Source of the DNA: Platanthera guangdongensis
Taxonomy: Eukaryota > Streptophyta > Magnoliopsida > Asparagales > Orchidaceae
Direction of reading: 5' to 3'
NCBI GenBank assembly: GCA_039583875.1
Contig: CM077166.1
Span: forward strand, 92,068,564 to 92,132,563
Length of the DNA stretch: 64,000 nucleotides
Positions within the stretch are counted from its first letter, which is position 1, and every line of letters begins with the position of its first letter. Made by a program: the position numbers and the translations under genes. The notes beneath the pieces are model-generated. The model had not been told where the DNA came from. It made no database searches and worked only from the letters and a program-made list of their open reading frames with translations. Positions 22,594 to 33,695 of the stretch are shown here, one piece after another.

Positions 22594-23442
22594 ATGGAGC
22601 AAGGTGTGACTCATGCAAATAATCAGATTGAATTAGATAAGAGAGCTGAAGCAACCAATATGAAGATTTGTGAAGAAGTTGGGACTTTCAAAGATGGTGC
22701 CATCAATAAACTGACTGTAGAAGTCAGAAATGGGGAGAGTTTAGTGAAAGAATATCTTGAGAAATTAGATGCACTCAAGCAAACTCAGTGGGAAGCTAAG
22801 ATGAAAGAGATTTATGATGATGTGCTTGGACAGATTCAGAATGTGAAGTTCCATACCTATGACACAGCAGTCTGGATGCACAATCAGTTTCTTCCAGAAT
22901 TCCCAGCTGATCCAAACATCATTCCTCACCATTTGAATCCCTTAGCTACTGCTGCTCTAGCTCAAGCTCCTCAGCCTACCTTCTCTCCTAGACCTGAAGG
23001 CTGTGAAGGTCCTCCTCCAGATTCTTATGCTCAAGTTTGGGAGGCAGACCCATCAGATATATTCTTCGAAGCTCCTCCTGAGATCAACACTTCAAAGAAG
23101 AAGAGAAAGTATGGTGATGGTGCCTCAGCTAGCAGGTCAATCCCAGTTCTAGATGCAGCAAAGAGAAAAGCTCCAGAGTTTGTAGAGATCTGGTCTCCAA
23201 CTTCAAAGTCTCTAATTTTAGATACTCTCAAGCTTGTCATGGACTTCAATGAAAACATGAATGATCATTACAGCTCCCAAGAATGGGAATTGTATGAAAA
23301 ATCAATGACAAAGAGGAGACTATATGACAAAGAATTTGGTAGGAACAACCCTGCTGCTCCTCCAAATCCTCCAAAGTACTATCTCAAGCCCTTCAGCTAC
23401 CAAAGAAGACAACAAGAGAAGAAAGACAAGCAACACCACTAA
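22594..23442 (+). CDS. C-terminal part of the extra ORF, predicted coiled coil with basic tail
   Basis: A 282-residue open piece in the same frame as 21088. The first 100 residues are charged and helical-looking (EVRNGESLVKEYLEKLDALK), suggesting a coiled coil. A Pro-rich middle follows and then a basic cluster KKKRKYG that could be a nuclear signal. The end is YYLKPFSYQRRQQEKKD then stop, about 200 bp before the polypurine tract. The Met at 22594 is probably internal, because the text upstream (LLQEQRKYFDD near 22410) belongs to the same protein. The matching end near 46200 (RKPYSYFER) supports homology of the two ORFs. Confidence 0.55.
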   Translation: MEQGVTHANNQIELDKRAEATNMKICEEVGTFKDGAINKLTVEVRNGESLVKEYLEKLDALKQTQWEAKMKEIYDDVLGQIQNVKFHTYDTAVWMHNQFLPEFPADPNIIPHHLNPLATAALAQAPQPTFSPRPEGCEGPPPDSYAQVWEADPSDIFFEAPPEINTSKKKRKYGDGASASRSIPVLDAAKRKAPEFVEIWSPTSKSLILDTLKLVMDFNENMNDHYSSQEWELYEKSMTKRRLYDKEFGRNNPAAPPNPPKYYLKPFSYQRRQQEKKDKQHH

Positions 23443-23660
23443 GTCTAAGCAAAGAGAATCATGAGTGTGTGGAAATGATTTATGTAGAAATGATGTTTTG
23501 GACAATCATGTTTATATAATTCTTAATTTTAATCATATACTCTTTGATTATATTTTTATGCTTGTTTACACTACTTTATCTACTACACATCTAGCTATTT
23601 TTATGTCTATATAATTCACCTTAGTGTAAAGGGTTCTAACTTCTACAAATATGGGGAGAT

Positions 23661-25037
23661 TGTTGGGTAGTGTATCCACATTAATGCAGATTTGGTGAAG
23701 TCACCCATGAACTAAGATGAATTAAGTTGTATTTAATGTTTTGTTTAAGTTATGTGTTTGCAGGACTTTAATGTCAAGTGTAGACCAATGTCAGTCTACA
23801 ATGGGTAATCAAACACAAGACCATATAATGTAATCCCTCATTGTGTGATACATGGTGTTGACTCATGTGTATCCTCTCTATTGGGATACACTTCATTTTC
23901 AAGCACTAGGACTGATTGGAGAAAGACTTGTTGCTAAATTCTTTAAAGAAGAGAAAATTCTGTAGAAGAAATTTTTGCTAAGTATTTTACTCGAGTAGTT
24001 ACTTACATACTCGAGTGAAACACTTAGTCAATACTCGAGTAAGTCTATCTGTACTCGAGTAAGGGAATTAGCTCTCGAGTAGTCAAATTCTAACTCTCTA
24101 GTAGCCAAGTCAATTACTCGAGTGGATCATCTCTTATTCTCGAGTTAACAGAATTTACTCTCCAGAAAATTTTCTAAGTCATTTACTCGAGTAGTCATAT
24201 AAGTACTCGAGTAGATTAGTCTTTTGTCTTGAGTTACAAAAGACGGGATTTCATGTAATTTTACTTCACTCGAGTAGTCAAGTTTATGTACTTGAGTAGT
24301 CCATCTACTACTCGAATAGTCCAGATTAAATACTCGAGTGATAAGTTTTTCATCCCTCAAATTATTTTCTAAGTCCATTACTCGAGCAGTAATATCCAAT
24401 ACTCGAATAGTTTATCTCCTCTCGAGTAGTCCAGTTTCACTACTCGAGTAACCCAGTTTCTTCTCCCATAAATTATTCTAAGTCTTTGACTCGACTATTC
24501 TTTTTACCTCTCAAGTAGTTAATTTCTATTCTCTCGAGTAGTACCTCTTGTACTCGAGTAGTTCAACTCCACATCTCGAGTAACTATATTAGCACTCGAG
24601 TAAGTCTTTGTGTACTCGAGTAGTTGTTCATCATTTCTGGATTTTCTCTAAGTTACTTACTTGAGTAATCTTACTCTATTCTCTCGAGTAATCAGAATAG
24701 TACTCGCGTAGGTAATTGCTCTCTCGAGTATTTCAGTCATTCTTTTCAGGAAATTTGCTAAGTCCAGATTTCACGGAAATTTCAAATAGCCTTGACGTGA
24801 TTGGTCCACGTGTACGTCATTAAGGCTAATTATGACCGTTAAGGATATCTTATATAAGTTCTTGTCAAACCGACTAATCCTAAGAAGTGTTGTAAAGTTT
24901 TATTCTAAGTATTTTCTGAATCTCATTCTCTCTGTCTAAAAACGGAAGCCGCCGCCGCCGATCTTCATCGCACATAATCGGCTAGGGTTTTCGATCTAGA
25001 GATTCAGATCAAGAAGACTTCCAGATTGAGATCGTAT
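23661..25037 (+). repeat. LTR of SIRE-like element 2, first part
   Basis: Starts TGTTGGGTAGTGTATCC after the polypurine tract. It holds a dense CTCGAG array at 23988-24740 and is interrupted at 25038 by the nested copia. The second part is at 29990-30522, giving an LTR of about 1.9 kb. Confidence 0.75.
23988..24740. repeat. CTCGAGTAG array in SIRE-like LTR
   Basis: About 20 exact CTCGAG hexamers plus variants (CTCGAATAG, CTCGCGTAG) spaced roughly 25-40 bp, commonly ACTCGAGTAGTC. The intervening bases are not conserved, so this is a motif array and not a simple satellite. Confidence 0.92.
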
Positions 25038-25350
25038 TGTTGGAAAGCAAAACCTAGCTCCGGCGTCACTGGAAGGCACGCATAAAGCAGAAGCAGAAAG
25101 TCGCTAAGAAGCAGCATAAAGGTATCTATAAATAAGCCTCATATAAAAGGTTATAAGCTGGAGTATGTATAAATGGGCCTAGATAAATATATAAAATAAC
25201 ACAGGCCTTGAGTGTGTAGCTGGGCATTAGTAGGAAGAGCCCACTAGACTTAAGCGGTGCAATTAATGCCTCATGTATAATAATACTGCTATGGTATGTA
25301 ATGGAATATACTGGTGGAGGAATAGAAGTAATAAGAGTTGAATAGTAACA
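25038..25350 (+). repeat. 5' LTR of the young copia
   Basis: TGTTGGAAAGC to AATAGTAACA, 313 bp. Confidence 0.95.
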
Positions 25351-25351
25351 T

Positions 25352-25363
25352 TGGTATCAGAGC
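25352..25363 (+). other. Primer binding site (initiator tRNA-Met) of the young copia
   Basis: TGGTATCAGAGC, the exact initiator tRNA-Met complement, one base after the LTR. Confidence 0.95.
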
Positions 25364-25447
25364 AGTTGCAGAACGCCATCAGAGAACTTCGGTAGCAGGT
25401 TACAGTACCTGAATAGCATAGTGAGTGTCTCTTCCTTATCTCATCAT

Positions 25448-28400
25448 ATGGCTAGTACCTCATCAACATCCTCAACTCATTTCAATTATTCACAAACGGG
25501 TGTTCCAATCTTTGATGGAGAAGATTATACTCTTTGGCAAGTACAAATGAGAACTTTGTTTCAATCACAAGGTCTATAGACACTTGTAATTGATGGGTTT
25601 GCGAAACCCACTGAAAAGCACCCATTGACAACATGGGATGCTACAGCCACAAAAGAATATAATGATAATTTGAAAAAAGATGCAAAGGCACTTCTGAATA
25701 TCCAGCAAGGTGTCAGTAAAGCTATTTTTCCACGCATAATTGCTGCTGAATCTGCAAAACAAGCTTGGGAAACATTGCAAACAGAATATAAAGGTAATGA
25801 AAAGACTATAGTCCTCAAATTACAGGCTGCATGGACTGAGTTTGAAAATATGAATATGAAGCCAGGGGAGAGTATGTCCTCCTATTTTTCACGAATTCAT
25901 GTAATGGTAAATGATATTCGCTCTTATGGTGATATCATAGAAGAACAGAAAATCGTCACTAAAGTGTTGCGACGACTACCAAAGAAATATAATTATATCG
26001 TTGCAGCTATTGAGGAATCAAAAGATCTGCGATATTATTCTCTGATAGAGCTTCGAGGCACATTGTTGGCACATGAAGAGAGGTTTCATGATTATGAGAA
26101 TTTTCCATCAGAGCAGGCACTACATATCAAATCGTTCTCAAAAAGGGATAATAAAGCAGCTTTATATCCTGAAGAAAAACCTCAGCCTTCACAGAGAAGT
26201 AATCGAGGGACTCTTAGAGGAAGATTTCGAGGAAGAGGCCGTGGCCGTGAAAGTGGAGAAAGAAGAGATTATAGAGAAACTATTCCTGAATGTGGTCAAA
26301 CAAAATTATATTGTGTACTGTGTAAACGCACCAATCATGATATGCGGACATGCTTTTATAAATGTAAAACATGTAAACGAGCTAATCACTTGGACAAAGA
26401 CTGTTGGTACAAAAATAAAGGCATTCAGATTTCTGAATCCTCAACAACACAGGCAGAGCCCCCAGACCAATTATTTTATATTGAGCAGGAAGAATATTTA
26501 CCTGCACAGCATGAGGAAGAAAATCCACCTGCACAGCATGAGGTGAATGACAGTCAAGCAAATGATTTGTGGCTACTTGATAGTGGCTATACAAATCATA
26601 TGTGCAACAATTCAGCCATATTTCAGCATATGAAGAAAGTTAATAAAGCTGATGTGATGATTGGCAATGGCAATATAATGAAAATTGAAGGTCAAGGAGA
26701 TGTGACTGTTTGCAATTTTCAAGGTATTCCCAAAACAATCCGAGATGTTCTATATGTCCCACAGTTACAGCATAATTTGCTGAGCATTGGCCAACTAATT
26801 CAAGCTGGGAATGAAGTTATCTTTAAAAATAATCAGTGTCAAATCATTGCTGCAACTTCTAAACGTGTCCTTATGACAGTGAAGATGGCTCATAATAAAA
26901 TGTTCCCTTGTTTAATGAGACATCATATGACTCATATCTCTCAAGAGGAGCATTACCTGTCTAGGCTTTGGCACAAACGATATGGTCATTTGAATATGGC
27001 AGATCTACAGAAATTGGCCAAATACTCGTTAGTGAGAGGACTCCCAACAATAATGAATAGTACTGATGCATTTGAAGAGTGTGCACAAGGCAAGCAAAGC
27101 CAACAGGTATTTCCGAAACATTCAACATGGAGAGCTTCAAAGCCATTACAATTGATCCATATGGATGTATGGGGTCCAGCAAGAACACCATCAATCTCAG
27201 GTAACCTTTATTTCTTACTTATAGTAGATGATTACTCACGCATGCAATGGATATACTTCATGAAGCATAAATCAGACGTATATCAGTATTTTCAAGTGTT
27301 CAAAGCAATGGTAGAAAAGCAAACAAAGTTTCAAGTAAAAACCATACGAAGTGATAGAGGTGGTGAATTTTTGAATAATGAATTCATCACATTCTGTAAC
27401 ACACATGGAATCACTAGACAGTTGTCCACTCCAATGACACCACAGCAAAACGGTGTTGTTGAAAGAAGGAATAGGACAATACTTGAAATGGCACGAACAA
27501 TGATGACAGCTAAACAAATACCAAAGGCTCTATGGGCAGGAGCAGTAAATTGTGCAGTATATTTATTAAACAGGGTGCCAACAAAGGCTTTGAACAAAAG
27601 TACCCCATTTGAAATGTGGTATAGAAGAAAACCGTTTGTGGCCCATTTCTGAGTGTTTGGGTCTATTGGTTACACTCACATACCAAGTTTTAAACGGGAT
27701 AAACTGGATGTAAAGAGTGTTGCACGCATCTTAATTGGCTACAGTCAAGAATCAAAAGCATACAAGTTATTTAATCCGATTACAAACAGAGTTCTCATTT
27801 CAAGAAATGTCATCTTTCATGAAGATAAAGCATGGAACTGGACAAATAAGGAGGATCAGAATCAAGAAATAACAAAGGTACCCACGGTTATTGAGGATGA
27901 TGCTATCCTATATGAAGAAGAGCAACACTCTCAACCATCCTGTGAAGGTTCACCTTTACGAGGCACAAGTCTCATTCCTCAACCAGAGGTTGATGCAGCT
28001 GAATCATCATCTCCCCCAAAGAAATACAGAAAAGTAGTTGATTTATATAAGCAGCCATTTGTGGCATGTTTGGCAACCGAACCACATACATTTGAGGAAG
28101 CACAACAAAGCCCATATTGGATGGAAGCAATGAGACAAGAAATGAACATGATTCATAAACATCATACATGGGATTTAGTCGAAAAACCAAATGATAAAGA
28201 AATCATTGGTCTAAAATGGTTGTATAAACTTAAATATAATGCAGACGGTAAATTAGCAAAGTATAAAGCTCGTATAGTTGCAAAAGGGTATGCACAAGTG
28301 CCAGGTAGAGACTACACTGAAACTTATGCTCCGGTTACCAGAATGGAAACTGTACGTTTATTTCTTGCTCTTGCCCTGCAATATTATCAGCCAGTATATC

Positions 28401-29746
28401 AATTAGATATCAAATCAGCTTTTTTAAATGGTGATATAACTGAAGAAGTGTACGTATCTCAACCACAAGGTTTTATAAAGCCAAATGAAGAAATGAAAGT
28501 TTGTAAATTATGAAAGGCTCTGTATTGCTTGAAACAGGCCCCACGTGCCTGGAATCATCATATTGATCACTACTTGCATCAAGAAGGCTTTCAAAGATGT
28601 CCATCCGAACCAGCAGTATATTGCAAAAGGTATGCTAATGGCCATCAATTACTTCTAGCAATTTATGTTGATGATATCATCTATACAGGAACAAACACTG
28701 CTATAGTACAACTATTCAAAGAAAAGTTGCAGAATAAGTTTGAGATGTCAGACTTAGGGAAAATGAAATATTTTCTAGGCTTACAAGTGGAACAACATCC
28801 ACAGTATACCTTTATCCATCAAGGGAAATATTGCTTAGATCTATTACAACGTTTTCACATGATAGAGGCGAATGTGGTAAAAACACCCATGGTGACATAT
28901 AACAAGTTACTGAAACGAGATGGTTCTCAAGCTACAGATGCTACATTATATCGCAAAATGGTGGGAACACTAGTTTATTTGACAGCTACACGTCCAGACA
29001 TACATAATGCAGTAAATATAGTGTCAAGATATGTCAGTAATCCATCAACGATGCATATGATGGCAGTAAAACGCATCTTCCGTTATCTGAAAGGAACTAC
29101 ACACATGGGTTTATACTATAAACACGATCAAACTGCTGCAATAAAAGGATATTGTGACAGTGACTGGGGTGGGTGTTTAGATACTCGCACAAGTACTAGT
29201 GGAAATTTGTTCTTTCTTGGTTCCAAATTAATTGCTTGGAGTACCAAACAACAGAAATCTGTAGCATTGTCCTCCGCCGAAGCAGAGTATGTTGCTCTGG
29301 CACATGCCGCATCCGAAGCCATTTGGCTTCAACGAATGCTACAGGAAATGAACATGGACACCCAGTCAATAGATTCAAAAACGAAAATAGAAACAGAAAA
29401 GATGGATGAAGTATGGAAAAGTGCAATCACATTATATTGTGATAATCAATCTGCCATAACCATAGCAGAGAATCCTGTACAACATCAAAGAACGAAGCAC
29501 GTCGATCTAAAATATCATTTCATCCGTCAACTGGTGGACTCAAAGCAAATCGTGTTAAACTTTTGCAGATCTGAACATCAATTAGCTGATCTCATGACAA
29601 AACCGCTGACTCAAGGAAGATATGAAGACTTACGCGACCGCATTCAACTTCAACGCCTAGAGCTTACAAGGGGGAATGTTGGAAAGCAAAACCTAGCTCC
29701 GGCGTCACTGGAAGGCACGCATAAAGCAGAAGCAGAAAGTCGCTAA
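25448..29746 (+). pseudogene. Copia gag-pol polyprotein with three nonsense codons
   Basis: The ATG at 25448 opens MASTSSTSSTHFNYS. TAG at 25577 (where Trp is expected), TGA at 27650 and TGA at 28511 all lie in the one frame and fit single C-to-T or G-to-A changes. Domains: gag (DYTLWQVQM; to about 26200), a basic RGR-rich stretch, two CCHC knuckles (CVLCKRTNHDMRTC, CKTCKRANHLDKDC), protease (LWLLDSGYTNHM), integrase (HKRYGHLN; WGPARTPS; TIRSDRGGEFLN; TPQQNGVVERRN), RT ([22 protein letters not shown]) and RNase H (YCDSDWGGCLDTR; SSAEAEYVAL; DLMTKPL). The second zinc-binding pair of the integrase lacks its first Cys (FEECAQGK). The last 23 codons run into the 3' LTR. Confidence 0.93.
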
Positions 29747-29989
29747 GAAGCAGCATAAAGGTATCTATAAATAAGCCTCATATAAAAGGTTATAAGCTGG
29801 AGTATGTATAAATGGGCCTAGATAAATATATAAAATAACACAGGCCTTGAGTGTGTAGCTGGGCATTAGTAGGAAGAGCCCACTAGACTTAAGCGGTGCA
29901 ATTAATGCCTCATGTATAATAATACTGCTACGGTATGTAATGGAATATACTGGTGGAGGAATAGAAGTAATAAGAGTTGAATAGTAACA
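29677..29989 (+). repeat. 3' LTR of the young copia
   Basis: 313 bp, one visible difference from the 5' LTR. A polypurine tract GGGGGAA ends at 29676. Confidence 0.95.
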
Positions 29990-30522
29990 CATATTTCATT
30001 CTTCATCATCTATCTGATCGTGTGAAGTCAAAGAATTCCAAATCCAGTTCTTGTTGAGCCATCTTTTTTCAATAGTTTCTAAGAAATCCTTAAAGATCAA
30101 GAGGAATACCTTGGCCGAGATTTTCAGATCTGTGAAATAAATCTGTTTGTATTTCATATTTACTCCATTTCATTCTTGTAGGAGATTTCTCTTCGAGTGT
30201 AGGAGCTTTTTGTCTCCGAGTTGTAGGAAGTTTTATCTTCCGAGTGTAGATCCGTGTTATGGATCGAGATTGTAGGAACTTTGTTCCAAGACGTAGGTTT
30301 GGTTTTCAATCCGAGATAGTGGAGTAGCCGAGTCTAGTTATTTGCTAGATCGGTGAGGGAAAGTGGATGTACCCAAGGTTGGGGAACAACTATAAATCTT
30401 TTGTCGTCTGTGATTGTTTGGTTGATTTTTGTGTGCATAGATCTCTAAATTTTTATTCCGCAAAAATTCGCACAACTCACCTATTCACCCCCCTCTAGGT
30501 GATTAAGGTAGATAACTGAACA
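29990..30522 (+). repeat. LTR of SIRE-like element 2, second part
   Basis: Continues the LTR after the nested copia. It contains repeated GAGTGTAGG-type text near 30195-30240 and the SIRE-type end TATTCACCCCCCTCTAGG near 30482, finishing CTGAACA. Confidence 0.7.
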
Positions 30523-30534
30523 CTTTCAATTTGG

Positions 30535-30874
30535 CCTCGGATCGACGATCGGAGCCACGAAGCTTCGTCAATGGCGGAGAAAGAGCTTCTTCTTCCTTCT
30601 CCAAACTCTTGCTCTAAACCCTAAATCCCACTTCAAAAGAGAAGAGAATGAAGGTTTAAAACGTTTCAGGCCTTATATGACCTTTGGGCGGAGCATCCTG
30701 AGCCATAGGATCATATCCTAAGAGAAAACGGACGGCCAAGATGCCAACTGACGGAACTGCTCCCGTCTATTACCGTCGAGCGGTAACTACCTACCGCGCT
30801 GCGGTAGTTTCCGAGTTGACGGTCCCGTTGGGAAGAAAATTCTATCGCCAATGTTAGCCTTACCGCCGCGTGAT
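30535..30874 (-). repeat. Old gypsy LTR remnant G, inner part
   Basis: Text such as AAACCCTAAATCCC and palindromic TACCGCGCTGCGGTAG near 30793-30808 belongs to an LTR whose start is at 41981. Element C splits it. The junction with the SIRE LTR at about 30534 is abrupt. Confidence 0.6.
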
Positions 30875-32186
30875 TGTCACATCCCGCATTTTCTCATTTA
30901 TAATAATAAATCAGAGCACGAGAAAACTACGAGCTGTGATGCCACGTCAAGCAGGGGATAACTGCTGACGCTCAGGCAACACTCTAAACCTTCAAATCAT
31001 AAGTTAAAATGAATAGAAAACTGATTTTTAAATTAATTGGCTGTATCCCTCGGCTCAGTGGATCAGATAGTCCACGGTTTGAAAATTATTTTTATACGTA
31101 GCGGAAAAATACTTCATTTATGCTAAACATCCTAAAAGAGCGCATAAGCGTCCTAAGAGGACAACTTACACTATGCAAGACCCTAGATTTCAATTTATAA
31201 TATTTAAAAGGAAAACCATCTTTTACGCATTTGGAAAATAGAGATTGAGCTTTTATAAAACATGTTGATCATGCAATACATATAGTAGTACTTTTATAGG
31301 GTTTAAAGTAACTAGCAACCTAGCATAAAACATTCCCAGAGAGCAAGTGAAACTACCACAAAACAGGTAAACTAGCAGCTAAGCAAATACTTAATATCAC
31401 AAAGGAAAATCACCAACGAGCGTCAACAACCTGACACGAACTCGCTGGTGAGCATGTATGTCTGTACTACTACAAGGCTAAAGAACTACCTCGACAAGCG
31501 AGGAAAACACTGCCAAAGCGCAGTCCACAGAGAAACTCCTGAAACTAGCCGCACAGCCGGCTACAGACCTGAACCTGAGGCATTCAAAAGAAGAACACAT
31601 CAGCAAGAAATAATGAAACAAGTGGCAAAGAAGCATCAGATAATAATTGAATAAAAGGAACAGAAAGAAAAAGGGTTACCAACCCTGCAAGAGTAAATGC
31701 CGAAAAACTCAGCTAAATAATCCAAAAGAGGACAAAATGCAGGTGTAATAATCAGTAAAGTGAGAGAAATGCAACAAGTACAGAAACGTACCAAACTCCG
31801 CTCAAGCCTGCAGAGACAGAAGGAAACCAATATGCATCAAATGAACAGTAAGAAGGAACTAACAGTCCTAAACTTGTAAATCATTAGCACTGGCACAAAT
31901 CCCAAACCTGTGTCGGAGACTAAGAACAGTCACAACCGAACAACCAGGTCCAGGTGTCTCAAGAGTACTAAAGGGGCCGCCACAGGGTCCACACACATAG
32001 AGTTCCAACCTCTTACAGGAACCCAAAAAAAATATCCAAAGGAGGGAATGGTGGTGGCCACGGCTCGAACTCCCCTGGTACCATACTCCTTCAGAAACCC
32101 AGCTACCACATGCTAAGGATCCACGATTCGGCGCCAAAACTAGCCGACAACACCACTTAGAAACTACCAAGTTCTACGACCAAAAC

Positions 32187-32263
32187 CCGCCGAGTATTTC
32201 CCCCTACCCGCCGATTTATTTCCCCCTACCCGCCGAGTTATTTCCCCCTACCCGCCGAGTACA
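32187..32263. repeat. CCCGCCGAGT tandem repeat in C LTR
   Basis: About four units of CCCGCCGAGTTATTTCCCCC with small length changes. It is also present in the 5' LTR at 40361-40435. Confidence 0.85.
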
Positions 32264-32820
32264 ACTAAAAATAAAACCGATAACTTCCTAGTTTAGGCCA
32301 ACCACAAGCCCTAAACTAGGAACATTCCAATTTCACCTATTCTTCGACAAGGAGAAAAGAATAATACGACAAAAATGCAACTCATGGAGGCACGCAAGAG
32401 GGGAAAAATCCACTTGCCTCAAATCAACCTTGAAAACGTCACCCAAAATACTCCACCACGTAGATCCGTCCAAAAGGGGACACGCGGAGACGAGATCTAC
32501 GAAAAAACGGACAACCGGGGTTAGGGCCGAAAAAATCTAAGGCGAAACGGTCACCGAAACGGGAAAAGCTTACCGCGATCTCGAAGCTCTCGCCGAGAGC
32601 TTTCCAACGCCGCGATCGGATCGAAATTCCGTCAACCGGATCGGCGGTGGCGGCCGCCGGAAGATTTGCGAACGGAAGGGTTCGTCGCACAGGGGGGGCT
32701 GCTGTTCGGGAAAGAAGAAGGGTTTTTCTTCTTTAACTATATATAATTAATAATAATAATAATAATATATTTATTATACAATAAAAAAAATTAAAAAAAA
32801 CAAAGGGGGGAAATGGTCCG

Positions 32821-32879
32821 ATCGGTGAGAATGAATCTCACCGATTCGGTGAGAATCGGTGAGATTCATTCTCACCGAT
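32821..32879. repeat. 27-bp inverted repeat in C LTR
   Basis: Arms at 32821-32847 and 32853-32879 (starting ATCGGTGAGAATGAATC) are perfect complements around a 5-bp spacer GGTGA. The 5' LTR copy near 40992-41051 has one arm mutated. It could form a hairpin or cruciform in the LTR. Confidence 0.92.
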
Positions 32880-33586
32880 TCTCTATTAAAACCATATTTT
32901 ATTTTTTTTATTTTTTATATATAAATTATTTATATAAATATAAATATATATAATAATATATATAATTATTATAATAAGAAAACCTTATATGGTTACGGAG
33001 GGCCAAACGCGCGCCGAATCGAACGAAATTCGCACCGTAGGCGAATGACGACGCTACGAATCCAACGGCGAAGTCGAAATCGAATTCCGACGCACCGTTT
33101 TCGAGATAATAATTTCTAAAGTTAACGGCGTACGCGAAAACATACAAACTTTAATCGCGCGCCGAGGCTCCAAAAATGCTCGGAACGTGACGAAACTTGA
33201 CGAGCAAGTCTAACATTAGCCGATATAATTTCCTAATATAAAATTTCCCACTCCCGACGCAAATCCCAAAATTTGGCCGGTCAAACCTAACGAACGCAAA
33301 CGCGCTACGACAAAGTCGGTAACAAAATCCGACGAACAAAACTCGGGCAAATTCTCCCAAAGCCAAAACACAAGCATTCCCCAAGAGGCTCCACCGAGTC
33401 AACAACAGACTCCGGCTCGCTAGGGAATCTTGCTAGCAGGCATCACCAAGCCACATAGGGAACCTAAAGAGCTAAGAGCACGCTCTAACAACGTCACACG
33501 ACCAAAACACGCTAACATAACGCCCTGACGTCAAGGTACGTCAAATAAGAAATTAAATAAATCACTGAAAAATCGGGGGCGTTACA

Positions 33587-33600
33587 GTCACTCCCCCTAA
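33587..33600 (-). other. Polypurine tract of gypsy C
   Basis: Minus strand TTAGGGGGAGTGAC immediately precedes TGTAACGCC of the 3' LTR. A stem-like GTTTCGGGGCGAAAC lies just upstream, and element B has a similar one (4185). Confidence 0.85.
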
Positions 33601-33695
33601 AAGAAAGTTTCGCCCCGAAACTTTACGCACAAAACACTTCTACCATAGAAGGAAAAGGAAATAATCAAGGGTTATCGAATGCTTACCGAGCACAA

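Larger units (their letters stand above)
25038..29989 (+). mobile_element. Young full-length Ty1/copia retrotransposon
   Basis: A 4.95-kb element with 313-bp LTRs (25038-25350 and 29677-29989) that differ at one visible position (GCTATGG versus GCTACGG). The primer site TGGTATCAGAGC is at 25352-25363 and the polypurine tract ACAAGGGGGAA precedes the 3' LTR. Flanking pentamers are CGTAT and CATAT, a target duplication with one mismatch. One long polyprotein frame (25448-29746) holds gag, protease, integrase, RT and RNase H and is interrupted by three stops. It splits the LTR of SIRE-like element 2. Confidence 0.93.
20359..30522 (+). mobile_element. SIRE-like copia element 2, 3' part, with a nested copia
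   Basis: In order: pol end, a CTCGAG-rich spacer, a long downstream ORF (21088-23442), a polypurine tract (AAATATGGGGAGAT, 23647-23660), then an LTR starting TGTTGGGTAG at 23661. The LTR is interrupted by another copia at 25038-29989 and resumes to about 30522, where CTTTCAATTTGG (start of a primer site) is cut by an older gypsy LTR. The C-run TATTCACCCCCCTCTAGG near 30482 marks the SIRE-type LTR end. Confidence 0.75.
30875..33586 (-). repeat. 3' LTR of gypsy C
   Basis: 2.71 kb. It contains a four-copy tandem of about 22 bp (ACCCGCCGAGTTATTTCCCC type, 32187-32263), a 27-bp inverted repeat at 32821-32879 and AT-rich tracts near 32735-32965. Confidence 0.92.

Noticed and set aside
23988..24740. 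CRISPR-like array of short repeats with unique spacers.
   Set aside because: Repeat core is only 6-10 bp, spacing is irregular and there are no cas genes. The context is a plant LTR.
31448..32690. Small open frames repeated at 39622-40864.
   Set aside because: They lie in the two LTRs of gypsy C; duplication is explained by the LTR pair, and no domain is seen.
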